34,801 nucleotides of DNA from an uncultured Lachnospiraceae bacterium (GTDB taxonomy: Bacteria; Bacillota; Clostridia; Lachnospirales; Lachnospiraceae): NCBI GenBank assembly GCA_902772635.1, contig CACYBK010000063.1, forward strand, positions 1-34,801, in the 5' to 3' direction. Below, piece after piece: positions 16,982 through 25,669 of the stretch (position 1 is the first letter of the stretch; every line of letters begins with the position of its first letter). The notes under the pieces are model-generated. The model saw nothing but the letters and a program-made list of their open reading frames with translations. It searched no databases and was not told the origin of the DNA. Both the position numbers and the translations under genes were made by a program.

Positions 16982-17903
16982 TTTTTTCATCCTTTCCGAG
17001 GAAAATGAAGGGTGTGTTCTGATAAACATAATAATTCAGCCAGTTCGTGTAGAAGGTGTTCGCATGCCCTCTCCACTGCAGCATCGGCTTCATATTCTCG
17101 TCATCATTTGGATAATAATTCACGGGCTTGTGCTGCTTGATCCCCTCCGAAAGATCCCTTCTGTATTCCTTATCAAGGGTCATCCTGTCATATTCGGGAT
17201 GCCCCATCACAAAGATCTGGCTCCCGTCATTATTCATTACAAGAAAGACTCCCGCCTCAGGTGAATCCGCAAGGACTATGAGGTCGCTGTTCTGATTGAT
17301 CTCTTCCGTGTCTGACTCCGTATACCTTGAGTGCGGCGCCATGAAATAATCATCAAAGCCCCTGACGAGCGGCACTCTCCTGTGATGCACCCTGTGTGCG
17401 AAGATCCCGAACAGCTTCTCCGGCAGAAACCTCTTTCCTATCCCGTAATGATAATAAAGCCCTGCCTGCGCTCCCCAGCAAAGGTGAAGAGTTGAGGTGA
17501 CGTGAGTCTTCGTCCACTCAAATATCTTTTCCATCTCGCTCCAGTAATCCACATCCTCAAATTCGAGATTCTCTATCGGCGCCCCTGTGATGATGAAGCC
17601 GTCATAGTAATTTTCCTTTATGTCATCAAAGACATCATAGAACTTGTTGAGATGCGACATTGAGGTATGCTTTGCTTCATGGGTGCTTGTCATAAGAAAT
17701 GACACATTGACCTGGAGCGGCGTATTTGAAAGCATCCGAAGGATCTGAAGCTCCGTGTCCTCCTTTAAGGGCATCAGGTTCAGTATACAGATATCAAGCG
17801 GTCTGATATCCTGATGGAGGGCCCTTGTGTCGTCCATCACGAAAATATTCTCGTTTTCAAGTATTCCCTTTACGGGAAGATCATTTGCTATCTTGATCGG
17901 CAT
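16974..17903 (-). CDS. metA: Homoserine O-acetyltransferase (MetA family)
   Basis: The 309-residue MetA acylates homoserine in the first committed step of methionine synthesis. Catalytic Cys142 (LHLCWGAQAG), His235 and Glu237 (GHPEYD) are present at the canonical numbering. Residue 111 is Glu (TGAPIENLEF), the residue that in characterised Bacillus-type enzymes gives acetyl-CoA rather than succinyl-CoA use (Gly in E. coli), so the product is predicted to be O-acetylhomoserine. AAGGAG lies 7 nt before the ATG. The gene overlaps the pseudouridine synthase gene by 23 bp and ligA by 8 bp. No SAM riboswitch or T-box precedes it. Confidence 0.95.
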   Translation of the reverse strand: MPIKIANDLPVKGILENENIFVMDDTRALHQDIRPLDICILNLMPLKEDTELQILRMLSNTPLQVNVSFLMTSTHEAKHTSMSHLNKFYDVFDDIKENYYDGFIITGAPIENLEFEDVDYWSEMEKIFEWTKTHVTSTLHLCWGAQAGLYYHYGIGKRFLPEKLFGIFAHRVHHRRVPLVRGFDDYFMAPHSRYTESDTEEINQNSDLIVLADSPEAGVFLVMNNDGSQIFVMGHPEYDRMTLDKEYRRDLSEGIKQHKPVNYYPNDDENMKPMLQWRGHANTFYTNWLNYYVYQNTPFIFLGKDEKSE

Positions 17904-18615
17904 TATAAAGCTCCTTAAAAAGCTCCCTTTCTTCCTCCGGAGTGATCCTTCTATAGGACCCCTCCCTGATATTATCTACGAAGAGGTTCATTATCCGAAA
18001 CCTCATGAGATCCAGGACCTTATATCCCAGAGCCTCGCACATCCGCCTTATCTGGCGGTTAAGCCCCTGAGTCAAAGTAATATCAAAGCTCATCTCTCCG
18101 GTTCTTTTGACTTTGCATTTTCTCGTCTTTACTGAAAGCTCCGGGAGATAGACGCCTTCCTTCATTCTTTTGATGAAGCCTTCTGTCAAAGGCTTGTCTA
18201 CCCTGACATGATATTCCTTTTCATGCTTCCTGCTGCCCTTCATTATGTCATTTACTATGCTGCCGTCATCAGTCAGAAGGATGAGACCGTGGGAATCCTT
18301 ATCAAGCCTTCCTATGGTGAATATCCTGGTAGGATAGTTTATGAAATCTATGATATTGTTCTTTTCTCTTTTTTCCTCTGTACAGACTATGCCGCAAGGC
18401 TTATTAAAAAGGAGGAGTGTCCTCTCCTCCTTTTTTGAAAGTACTTTTTTGTCAAAGACCACCTCATCATCGGGAAATATCTGCATACCGGTCTTTGCTG
18501 CACGCCCGTTGACGAAAATGCGCCCTTCCTCTATGAGGCGATCCGCCTCCCTCCGCGAGCAGACACCCGCTGCTGAAAGGAACCTGTTTATCCTGATGCT
18601 ATCCTGCTCTGTCAA
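17881..18615 (-). CDS. RluB/RluE/RluF-type rRNA pseudouridine synthase
   Basis: The 244-residue protein has an N-terminal S4 RNA-binding domain (IRINRFLSAAGVCSRREADR) and a pseudouridine synthase domain with catalytic Asp105 in IGRLDKDSHGLILLT and LTQGLNRQIRRMCEALGY. The S4 plus compact catalytic layout, and the RQIRRM motif, point to the RluF group, which modifies 23S rRNA helix 80-90 region uridines in E. coli; the exact target here is inferred. The start is TTG 18613-18615, 5 bp after the SH3 gene stop, with a weak ribosome site, so translation is probably coupled. Confidence 0.9.
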   Translation of the reverse strand: MTEQDSIRINRFLSAAGVCSRREADRLIEEGRIFVNGRAAKTGMQIFPDDEVVFDKKVLSKKEERTLLLFNKPCGIVCTEEKREKNNIIDFINYPTRIFTIGRLDKDSHGLILLTDDGSIVNDIMKGSRKHEKEYHVRVDKPLTEGFIKRMKEGVYLPELSVKTRKCKVKRTGEMSFDITLTQGLNRQIRRMCEALGYKVLDLMRFRIMNLFVDNIREGSYRRITPEEERELFKELYNADQDSK

Positions 18616-18620
18616 TGGAT

Positions 18621-19907
18621 TCAGCCCAGATACTCAGTCTTTGCATAGCCTCTGATATTGTTCCCATAGCTCACGCGGCTCCAGCCGTTTGCGTAATCAC
18701 ATTCAACCTTCACGGCGGTTCCCGACTGGGCTACTGCCACCTTCTGTCCGTTCTCGGACATCTCATCGCGGACATTCACTGTCCTTGTGAGGGTAACATC
18801 ACGGGCGGCATTGTTGGTAATGCTCGTTACGAATTCGCTCCTTATGAAGCCCTCGCGGCTGTTCAGGTTGATGACGGTCCATTCACCGTTCGCCTCATCC
18901 CTTATCTTATTAAGCACTGTTCCGCATTCAAGACGCGCTATATTCTGGGATGCGGTATCCGCAGCAGCTCTCACGTTTATGGTCTTGAAATTCACAAGCG
19001 TCCCCGAAGAAGCATTCTGCTGAGCTGCCTGCTGTGCTGCCGCCTGCTGGGCTGCCTGCTCTGCTGCCTGCTGAGCTGCCGCCTGCTGTGCAGCTGCCTG
19101 CTCGGCCGCCTGCTGCGCTGCTGCCTGTTCAGCTGCAGCCTTCGCCTCAGCCTCTTTCTTTGCCGCTTCCTCGGCGGCTGCCTTCGCCTCAGCCTCCTCC
19201 TTTGCCTTTCTCTCTTCTTCGGCTTTCTGATCGAGCACCTTCTGATGATAGGTACTTGCCCACTCGGAAACCTCTGTCTGAAGAGTCTCATCAAAGAAGG
19301 TCTTAAGGGTCTCGTCCTTTTCCATGGACTCATTGAATTCGCTCTGGACTCTCGCCTGAAGTCTGATCACATCGGGCTGCTGTTCAAATTCCGTTATCAG
19401 TGATGTGATATAAGGATCCGTCTGGTTTTCCGAGTTGTTGAGATTGTAGGTGGAGTAAAGATTGTTGATATATAAAGAGCCGTCCTCCTCATCGGTCTCA
19501 ACATAGAAAAAGTCAAGACCGGGAGCGCTCTTCTCCATCCCGGAAAAATTGATGTCATTTACCACGCTCACAAAATATGAACCCTTGTCTATACCCTTCT
19601 TGGAGTAGATCTCCCTGATCTCCCTTGAATCGATATTCTTTGACATCAGTTCAATATAAGAGATCTCTGAATCCGAGAATGGATAGGCGACCTTGTTGAG
19701 CGCCAGAAGATTTCCTTCATCATAGGCATTATAATAATCCTGTATCAGGGTAGTAAGCGCCTTGTTCCTTGATTCGTCAGTATAATTTCTCCGTACGGAT
19801 ACAAAGGGGTCGGCCTTCACATCCATGGCATTGATCCCAAAGCCAAGCATCAGGACTACGCCAAGTCCACAGAGGCCCGCAAGAATATATCTTTTAAGGT
19901 TTTTCAT
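18621..19907 (-). CDS. Exported SH3b-repeat protein with Ala/Gln coiled coil
   Basis: The 428-residue protein starts MKNLKRYILAGLCGLGVVLM, a signal peptide or anchor. Residues about 35-230 are an uncharacterised domain, then a charged-to-Ala/Gln-rich low-complexity coiled segment (about 230-310), then two bacterial SH3 domains: one around TINVRAAADTASQNIARLEC and one around VNVRDEMSENGQKVAV ending GYAKTEYLG. SH3b domains usually bind cell-wall peptides, so it probably acts at the wall. The start at 19907 has AAGGAGG about 8 nt upstream; a longer frame to 20000 is only the tRNA gene read as protein. The ribosome site lies directly after the tRNA-Arg 3' end, with no room for a separate promoter. 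Confidence 0.88.
   Translation of the reverse strand: MKNLKRYILAGLCGLGVVLMLGFGINAMDVKADPFVSVRRNYTDESRNKALTTLIQDYYNAYDEGNLLALNKVAYPFSDSEISYIELMSKNIDSREIREIYSKKGIDKGSYFVSVVNDINFSGMEKSAPGLDFFYVETDEEDGSLYINNLYSTYNLNNSENQTDPYITSLITEFEQQPDVIRLQARVQSEFNESMEKDETLKTFFDETLQTEVSEWASTYHQKVLDQKAEEERKAKEEAEAKAAAEEAAKKEAEAKAAAEQAAAQQAAEQAAAQQAAAQQAAEQAAQQAAAQQAAQQNASSGTLVNFKTINVRAAADTASQNIARLECGTVLNKIRDEANGEWTVINLNSREGFIRSEFVTSITNNAARDVTLTRTVNVRDEMSENGQKVAVAQSGTAVKVECDYANGWSRVSYGNNIRGYAKTEYLG
19010..19200 (-). repeat. Low-complexity Ala/Gln codon repeat inside SH3 gene
   Basis: Imperfect tandem units of about 15-27 bp built from GCT/GCC/GCA and CAG codons encode the QAAAQQAAEQAA-type segment. Such tracts are prone to slippage and length change between strains. 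Confidence 0.8.
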
Positions 19908-19926
19908 ACCATTTTCCTCCTTGAAA

Positions 19927-20000
19927 TGTGAGTGAAGGGATTCGAACCCTCGACCTCCGGAGTCGGAGTCCGGCACTCTATCCAGCTGAGCTACACTCAC
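19927..20000 (-). tRNA. tRNA-Arg (CCG anticodon)
   Basis: The 74-nt sequence folds as a full cloverleaf: acceptor GTGAGTG/CACTCAC with discriminator A, D stem GCTC/GAGT, anticodon stem CCGGA/TCCGG with loop CTCCGAC giving anticodon CCG, 5-nt variable loop, T arm GAGGG-TTCGAAT-CCCTT. CCA is not encoded. It reads the CGG arginine codon. The SH3 gene follows 20 nt downstream on the same strand. Confidence 0.96.
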
Positions 20001-20020
20001 AAAAATGCGGTCGAAATCGT

Positions 20021-20050
20021 ATTATAGCATTGTGACATCGTGAACGTCAA
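20021..20050 (-). promoter_or_regulatory. Strong promoter of tRNA-Arg, inside the end of aroK
   Basis: TTGACG (20045-20050) and a perfect TATAAT (20021-20026) with an 18-bp spacer lie within the last codons of aroK, about 20 bp upstream of the tRNA. It should also feed the SH3-rluF-metA-ligA genes. Confidence 0.8.
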
Positions 20051-20543
20051 TTGTTATACGTTTTGCTATATCACCGGGACTCAAGCCGTCGGTCTCTATC
20101 ACGATATCCGCAGCCCTTTCATACATTGCGCTCCTTTCCAATAGCATTTCGCTTATCCCTTCGACTGAAAGCCTTCCCTTGAGGAGAGGCCTTTCATTAT
20201 CATTTTTTAGCCTCTCAAAAAGAGTTTCAGATGACGCCGTAAGAAGAAATACTGTGCCGGAATTCTTCATAATGGTTATATTTTCCGGGTCCTTTACAAC
20301 GCCTCCGCCGCAGGAGACTATGAGAGGTTCTTCGTTTTTTGAAAGTTTCTTAAGAAGTTCCTTTTCCGCTCTTCGAAACGTTCCCTCTCCCTGCTCCTCA
20401 AACACCTTGCTTATCGGCATATTGAACTGCTCTGTAAGAGCTTTGTCCATATCAATGATTCTCACTTGAAGCAGCCTTGACAATTCCTGCGCCACTGTAC
20501 TCTTTCCCGTTCCCATGAAGCCGGTGAGATAGATATTTCTCAT
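20022..20543 (-). CDS. aroK: Shikimate kinase
   Basis: The 173-residue kinase phosphorylates shikimate. Walker A is GFMGTGKST (residues 8-16), substrate-binding Asp and Arg appear in IIDMDKALTEQF and FRRAEKEL, followed by VSCGGGVV (the GGG substrate loop) and a RPLLKG lid segment. Full length for AroK. The ATG overlaps the aroD stop as ATGA, and AAAGGA sits 7 nt upstream. The final codons contain the promoter of the downstream tRNA. Confidence 0.95.
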   Translation of the reverse strand: MRNIYLTGFMGTGKSTVAQELSRLLQVRIIDMDKALTEQFNMPISKVFEEQGEGTFRRAEKELLKKLSKNEEPLIVSCGGGVVKDPENITIMKNSGTVFLLTASSETLFERLKNDNERPLLKGRLSVEGISEMLLERSAMYERAADIVIETDGLSPGDIAKRITIDVHDVTML

Positions 20544-21259
20544 AACTGATTCCTTTCAATGATCGAGAGGACAGTCTTCATATCTTCCAACGTAAGCTGC
20601 CCCGGAGCGGAAGCCTTTTCTTTGTCCTCTGCCGCAAAGGTAATGCAGCTTCCCGTAAGAAAGCCTCCTATCCTTGAAAGGATGCCGCAGGGTCCCATTG
20701 AGATCGTGATGATGTCTGCATCGGGATTTTGCCGTTTGAAGCTTTCGGAAAAAGAAAGAAGTCTTATCGCATCCTCGTCATTTTGGGCGGTAACGGCAAG
20801 CTTTAATATATCGGCTCCGTTGTCCTTCATGGAATAAAGGATGTCTTCCATTTCTTGAAAGGAGGGCGTAATTGAAAAATCATGATATGAGACAAGTACC
20901 CTTGCGCCGAAAGACTTGAGTTCATCAACAAAAGAAGCTGATGCTTTCGAAAGTTCAAGATCAATGATCGAAGGTCTCTTTGTCTTCGCTGCTAAACCAA
21001 GGATCAAATGATAATCCTCTGTGCTTCCGGAAAAGAAACCGCCCTCATCCTTTGTCCTTACCGTAAATAAGAGGTTTTCGGGCGAAGAAGAAAGGATCCT
21101 TTCAACTGCCCCCTTGTCATCGGGATCCGAAAAGCAGTCAGCCCTCCACTCGATCAGGTCGGCCCCTTTTTCAGAAAGCCTCTTGAAAGCCTCTATTATC
21201 TCTCTTTCACTTTTCTCCGTAACGGGAACCGCTATCAGCGGCCTTTTCCTTTGCGCCAT
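20540..21259 (-). CDS. aroD: Type I 3-dehydroquinate dehydratase
   Basis: The 239-residue enzyme forms 3-dehydroshikimate through a Schiff base. The lysine is Lys153 (ADILKLAVTAQ) and the catalytic His is His126 (VLVSYHDF); the N-terminal DLIEWRADCF and C-terminal KASAPGQLTLEDMKTVLSII blocks are typical. ATG 21259 is preferred over a TTG at 21274 because a GAGG site lies 9 nt upstream and the longer form would overlap aroE. It begins 4 bp after the aroE stop. Confidence 0.94.
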   Translation of the reverse strand: MAQRKRPLIAVPVTEKSEREIIEAFKRLSEKGADLIEWRADCFSDPDDKGAVERILSSSPENLLFTVRTKDEGGFFSGSTEDYHLILGLAAKTKRPSIIDLELSKASASFVDELKSFGARVLVSYHDFSITPSFQEMEDILYSMKDNGADILKLAVTAQNDEDAIRLLSFSESFKRQNPDADIITISMGPCGILSRIGGFLTGSCITFAAEDKEKASAPGQLTLEDMKTVLSIIERNQL

Positions 21260-21263
21260 AGCA

Positions 21264-22124
21264 TCAATCCTCAAAAAGCCTTTCCCTTATGATGTCAACA
21301 GGCATCCTTTTTCCTGTCCAAAGATAGAAGGACTCCGCGCCCTGAAAAAGGAGCATGAGCTTTCCGTTCATCACGCGCGCTCCCCTTTCCCTTGCCTCCC
21401 GGAGGAACGTGGTCTCTTCAGGAGAATAGATAAGGTCTGCGCAGAAAAGATCTTCTCTTATATCCTCTTTTTTTACCAGCGAGTGTTTGTCATCTCCCAT
21501 CCCGACATTTGTCGCATTGATAAGGATATCGCACTCACTTGTCTTTTCACTGAGAAGCCGACCGTCCGAAAGATCAAAAACAGCGCATTTACAGTCCGTA
21601 AGTTCATTTACTCTTTCTGAAAGCGCTTCTGCTTTTTCAAAAGTAGCGCTTTTTCTCTGGAAGACAAAAATCGATTCCGCGCCTTCCTCCGCCATCTCTG
21701 CAATGACTGATGACGCGGCCCCGCCGGCTCCGAGTATCAGGGCTCTCTTTCCTCTGATATCAAAGCCCTTGAAAAGGAGACTTCCCGTGAAGCCCTTTCC
21801 ATCAGTGGTGGTTCCTGTGAGTCTGCCATTATCATTGATTATCGTATTTACTGAAAGAGAAAGCTTTGAAACCCTTGAAAGCTCATCAAGATACGGGAGG
21901 ACTGCATTTTTTAAGGGCATGGTGAGATTTGCGCCCCGGATATGAAATAGCCTGATGGCTCTGACCGCGTCTTCTATCTCTTCCTTTTTCACATCAAAGG
22001 CAAGGTAGCGGTAATCAAGCCCGGTCTCAGAAAAAGCCATATTCTGCATGGCGGGTGAGAGGGAATGAGAAACGGGGGAGCCGAGCAGGCATGTAAGAAG
22101 AGTTTTTCCTGTGATATCACTCAT
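21264..22124 (-). CDS. aroE: Shikimate dehydrogenase
   Basis: The 286-residue NADPH enzyme reduces 3-dehydroshikimate. Substrate residues lie in GSPVSHSLSPAMQN and NLTMPLK (catalytic Lys72); the nucleotide loop is LGAGGAASSV; NATNVGM and LMLLFQGAESFYLWTG close the protein. ATG 22124 overlaps the permease stop by 8 bp (ATGAGTGA), with GAGG 9 nt upstream, so its translation is coupled to an exporter gene. Confidence 0.95.
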   Translation of the reverse strand: MSDITGKTLLTCLLGSPVSHSLSPAMQNMAFSETGLDYRYLAFDVKKEEIEDAVRAIRLFHIRGANLTMPLKNAVLPYLDELSRVSKLSLSVNTIINDNGRLTGTTTDGKGFTGSLLFKGFDIRGKRALILGAGGAASSVIAEMAEEGAESIFVFQRKSATFEKAEALSERVNELTDCKCAVFDLSDGRLLSEKTSECDILINATNVGMGDDKHSLVKKEDIREDLFCADLIYSPEETTFLREARERGARVMNGKLMLLFQGAESFYLWTGKRMPVDIIRERLFED

Positions 22125-23421
22125 AACGAAGCGCCTCTATTGGATTCAATCTTGCGGCCTTGTTTGCCGGGAAATAACCAAAGAACAATCCTACTGCCGA
22201 TGAAACACCAAGACTTATCACGATGCCGAGTATAGAAGGATCCGCCGGATAGCCAAGGAAGTAGGAAGCAACATTTCCCATCAATATCCCGAAAACGACT
22301 CCTATTATCCCTCCTATGAGGCAGATGATCACGGCCTCCACGATGAACTGGGCCCTGATCGATGAATTTCTCGCCCCAAGAGCCTTCCTCGTTCCTATCT
22401 CCCTCGTTCTTTCCGTTACGGAGACCAGCATTATATTCATAACGCCTATGCCGCCCACAAGAAGGGCGATGCCGGCAATTATAGATATAGCAAGGGTTAT
22501 CATCCCAAGCAGCTTATAGAACATATTCAAAATGTTTTCGTAGGTGACTACGGCAACAGTATAACGCGCATTGTTCCGAAAATAAGGCTCCAGAAAGCTC
22601 TTCACCTTCCCCTTCAGGCTGTTCGGATTGATCCCGTCCTTCGCGGAAACCTGAAAGAAGGAGTACTGGCCGCTGCTGTGATCAAGAGCCATTGCAGTCT
22701 TCAGTGGGACATAGGTCGAATGTATGGAGGTTCCCATCTGCATCATCATGCCGTTTCGGCCGTTTGTCTTGTAAACTCCTATCACCGTGAGAAGAACATC
22801 TCCGTAGCTCGTCTCTGCCGTGATCTCCTGACCTATCGCATCCTTATAATTCTTCCCGAAAAGCCTTTTTGCGGTATATGTGGGAATAAGGCAGGTATAC
22901 TTTCCTTCATCGAAATCCGATGGAGAAAACATCGTGCCCTCAACCACATCTACTGAATTTGAGAGATAGAAGCCGACGCTTGTTCCGACTACAGAATTCT
23001 TTGCTTTCTTCCCTTCATAAGCGACATCAGCGTTCCCGAGCTGGTCATAGATGTTTACAGCATATATCTCATCCTTGAATTCCTCGCACATGGAATAGAT
23101 CATCTCGGTGGTAATATAATCGCTCTGCTGCATTTTGGTGGAGCTTGAGCTCTTTCCAAAATTGAGTCCGTCCACCTTCAGGGCCTTTATCTCATCCTCT
23201 GTCTCTGTGCTGTTCTTCTTTTCCTGGACAGCGATGAAGACATCATTTGCTCCAAGCCCGTTCATCATGGAAGTGACATTTTTTGTAATGGAATTTCCTA
23301 CAGTGAGTATTGCAATAACGGCGGAAACGCCTATGATGATGCCGAGCATTGTAAGAAATGCTCTCATCTTGTTTGATTTAAGACTCCTTAGAGCAAGTAT
23401 GACATTTTCCTTGAAAAGCAT
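22117..23421 (-). CDS. MacB/YknZ-like ABC exporter permease
   Basis: The 434-residue protein has the MacB layout: TM1 near residues 20-45 (AFLTMLGIIIGVSAVIAILT), a large extracytoplasmic MacB_PCD domain to about 300, and three C-terminal TM helices of the FtsX type containing the GGIGVMNIMLVSVTERTREIG coupling segment. This group extrudes toxic peptides, lipids or siderophores by a mechanotransmission mechanism together with an adaptor; the substrate here is unknown. It starts 20 bp after the ATPase gene. Confidence 0.93.
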   Translation of the reverse strand: MLFKENVILALRSLKSNKMRAFLTMLGIIIGVSAVIAILTVGNSITKNVTSMMNGLGANDVFIAVQEKKNSTETEDEIKALKVDGLNFGKSSSSTKMQQSDYITTEMIYSMCEEFKDEIYAVNIYDQLGNADVAYEGKKAKNSVVGTSVGFYLSNSVDVVEGTMFSPSDFDEGKYTCLIPTYTAKRLFGKNYKDAIGQEITAETSYGDVLLTVIGVYKTNGRNGMMMQMGTSIHSTYVPLKTAMALDHSSGQYSFFQVSAKDGINPNSLKGKVKSFLEPYFRNNARYTVAVVTYENILNMFYKLLGMITLAISIIAGIALLVGGIGVMNIMLVSVTERTREIGTRKALGARNSSIRAQFIVEAVIICLIGGIIGVVFGILMGNVASYFLGYPADPSILGIVISLGVSSAVGLFFGYFPANKAARLNPIEALRYE

Positions 23422-23441
23422 GGCTCTTTGGCTCCTTATTA

Positions 23442-24191
23442 TCAGACTGCGGAAAGATCGGGAGAATCCCCGCCATATATGATATTACCGTCACGAAGCG
23501 GAAGTATCCGCTCGGTCTCCTTTGCAAGCTCCGGTGAGTGGGTTATAAGGACTATCGTAATCCCCTGCTCTTTGTGAAGCTTGTGGAAGATATCCATCAC
23601 GAGCCTTCCGGTCTTTGTATCGAGCGCACCTGTGGGCTCATCCGCAAGGATGATCGCCGGACTGTTTGCCATAGCACGCGCTATCGCAACACGCTGCTTC
23701 TGTCCTCCCGAAAGCTCCTCGGGAAGATGCTTTGCCCTATCCTCCATCTCCACAAGAGAGAGAAGTTCCATTGCTCTCTCCCTTCTTTTCCTTGCGGAAA
23801 CTCCGGCATAAAGCATCGGAAGCTCGACATTTGAAAGGGCTGTTGTCTTTGATATCAGATTGTAGGTCTGGAAAACGAAGCCTATCTTCTGGTTCCTGAT
23901 GTCTGAAAGCTCGTCTTCGTCAGCCTCCTCGACATTGATCCCGTCAAGATAATATGTCCCGGACGTGGGCTTGTCCAAAACTCCGATCACATTCATGAGA
24001 GTGGATTTTCCGGATCCTGAGGGACCGACTATCGAAACAAACTCCCCTCTTTTTACATCCATCGATATTCCATGGAGTATCTCAAGCTCATTGGGACGTC
24101 CGATATAGAATTTCTTCACTATGTCCTTCAGCCTGATGACATATTCTTTGTTGTTTTCCGAAGCAGGATTTAAGCCATTATCCATTATCAT
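23442..24191 (-). CDS. MacB/LolD-type ABC transporter ATPase
   Basis: The 249-residue ATPase has Walker [11 protein letters not shown]-loop FVFQTYNLI, signature [20 protein letters not shown], Walker [13 protein letters not shown], and the H-loop LITHSPELA. It powers the adjacent permease. The ATG shares one base with the stop of the adaptor gene (TGATG), so the two are translationally coupled. Closest functional analogues are YknY of Bacillus and the MacB nucleotide-binding domain. Confidence 0.95.
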   Translation of the reverse strand: MIMDNGLNPASENNKEYVIRLKDIVKKFYIGRPNELEILHGISMDVKRGEFVSIVGPSGSGKSTLMNVIGVLDKPTSGTYYLDGINVEEADEDELSDIRNQKIGFVFQTYNLISKTTALSNVELPMLYAGVSARKRRERAMELLSLVEMEDRAKHLPEELSGGQKQRVAIARAMANSPAIILADEPTGALDTKTGRLVMDIFHKLHKEQGITIVLITHSPELAKETERILPLRDGNIIYGGDSPDLSAV

Positions 24192-25669
24192 CAGACCCCG
24201 CCTGCAGAACCCATCATATTGAGGAGGTCTTCGACCGATTCCTCAGAGGTAGTCCTTATGATCTTCACCTGCATGCCTTCGCTGATCCCTTCGCCTTTGA
24301 CCTCGATATAGTATGTCCCTTCTATACCTTTTTCTACCGGTATCTTTTCAAAGGTCACCTTCTGATCGTCTGTTTCGGGCTCTATTATTTTTTCAATAAA
24401 GAAACTGCCGTCTTCGTCTTTCTGTACAGCATCATAGGGAACTGTCATCACGTTTTCCGCCCGATCGGTCACGATGCTGACCCTTACATTCATTCCAAGC
24501 CGGAGCCTTTCAGACTTCTGGTCGAGGCTTATCATGACCCTGTATCTCGCGGAACCGGAGGAGCCCCCTCCCATCATTGAAAGCATTGAGGATGAAACTC
24601 CGGCCCCTTCCATAAGGCTCGAGAGGTCAAGACCGCCCGCCCCGCTGGTCTCAGGTTTCGGCGCTACAAAAGTCACAGTTCCGGGAAGCTCGTCATTTCT
24701 GGTGGCGTCGGTCTTAAGTATAGCCTGCATGCCTTCGTGCACATCGGGAACATCATATTCGTCGACATAGGACTTGACCTCCATGATGTCCTCACCCTCG
24801 ACCATGCAGACTACACCACCGGTGTAGATGTCTCCCGGTTTCACCTTCACTTCAGTGATAGTCCCCGCAGAGGGAGCGCGCATGACGCAGGCTTCTATCC
24901 TACGGTCTATGGATAATACCTGGTCGGAAAGCGTCTTTATTGCCTGATCTGTCGTTTCATCATAGGTATCGAGCAGTGTGTCGGTCACACTGCTTGCACC
25001 TTCATTCAGCTTCTCAAGGGTCTCGGTAAGGGTTGAGATATTATTCTGACGGTTCGTCACATCCGCCTCACGGGCAGCGAGGATGGCATAAAGTGTCTGC
25101 GCTACGGTATCCCCCTCTGTGCCGCCGCGATTGAGATAATTGTTGTAATTGTCGAGTGCCTGACTGTAATTTTTTTGTGCTTCTGAAAATGCCGACTGTG
25201 CGCTGGCAAGTGCATTCTGTGTATCCTCTATATTTTTCTGCCGCTGCTCATCCTGCCTCTCGAGAAGTTTGTTGTAATCCTGCTGCCTTTCATATCTCGA
25301 TTTTCTGATGGAAGCGATCTGGGAATTGATGTCATCCTTCTGCTTGTTCAGAGACTCCGTATCTATCTCGACAAGGGTGTCGCCCGGATTTACCTTGTCC
25401 CCGACAGAAACATGTACTGCCAGGACCTTCTGCCCGAGAAGCTCCGTGTTCTTTACTTCATGAGAGTCGGAAGCGACAATGGTCCCGGAAGCCGCGACAG
25501 ACCTGACTACTGTCCGCTTCTCAGCGACACCGACAGTATAATCATCCTCGCCATTCGCGCTCGCGGCATTTCTGCTCCTCATGTAAAGAAACACCCCTGC
25601 CACGACCGCTATTACGATCAGAAATATGAACACCTTCCTGTGTTTTTTGAGAAAAGAAGTTTTCTTCAT
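24191..25669 (-). CDS. Membrane fusion (HlyD/YknX-like) adaptor of ABC exporter
   Basis: The 492-residue protein has an N-terminal anchor (about 12-30), a lipoyl half (VHVSVGDKVNPGDTLVEIDT), a long coiled-coil hairpin (about 105-235), the second lipoyl half (APSAGTITEVKVKPGDI), and a beta-barrel/membrane-proximal region. It should bridge the permease and the cell envelope. A Gly/Ser-rich insert lies near 345-370 in the barrel region. It starts immediately at the stop of the NYN-like gene (TGAATG), with AGGGA as ribosome site. Confidence 0.93.
   Translation of the reverse strand: MKKTSFLKKHRKVFIFLIVIAVVAGVFLYMRSRNAASANGEDDYTVGVAEKRTVVRSVAASGTIVASDSHEVKNTELLGQKVLAVHVSVGDKVNPGDTLVEIDTESLNKQKDDINSQIASIRKSRYERQQDYNKLLERQDEQRQKNIEDTQNALASAQSAFSEAQKNYSQALDNYNNYLNRGGTEGDTVAQTLYAILAAREADVTNRQNNISTLTETLEKLNEGASSVTDTLLDTYDETTDQAIKTLSDQVLSIDRRIEACVMRAPSAGTITEVKVKPGDIYTGGVVCMVEGEDIMEVKSYVDEYDVPDVHEGMQAILKTDATRNDELPGTVTFVAPKPETSGAGGLDLSSLMEGAGVSSSMLSMMGGGSSGSARYRVMISLDQKSERLRLGMNVRVSIVTDRAENVMTVPYDAVQKDEDGSFFIEKIIEPETDDQKVTFEKIPVEKGIEGTYYIEVKGEGISEGMQVKIIRTTSEESVEDLLNMMGSAGGV

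Noticed and set aside
17904..18000. SAM riboswitch for metA
   Set aside because: metA overlaps the preceding coding gene by 23 bp, so no leader exists.
19010..19200. CRISPR-like or tandem non-coding repeat
   Set aside because: Units are imperfect, have no unique spacers, and lie in frame in a coding gene.
19908..20000. N-terminal extension of the SH3 protein reading through the tRNA
   Set aside because: The extra residues are tRNA-Arg translated as protein; the ATG at 19907 has an ideal AAGGAGG site and a signal peptide.
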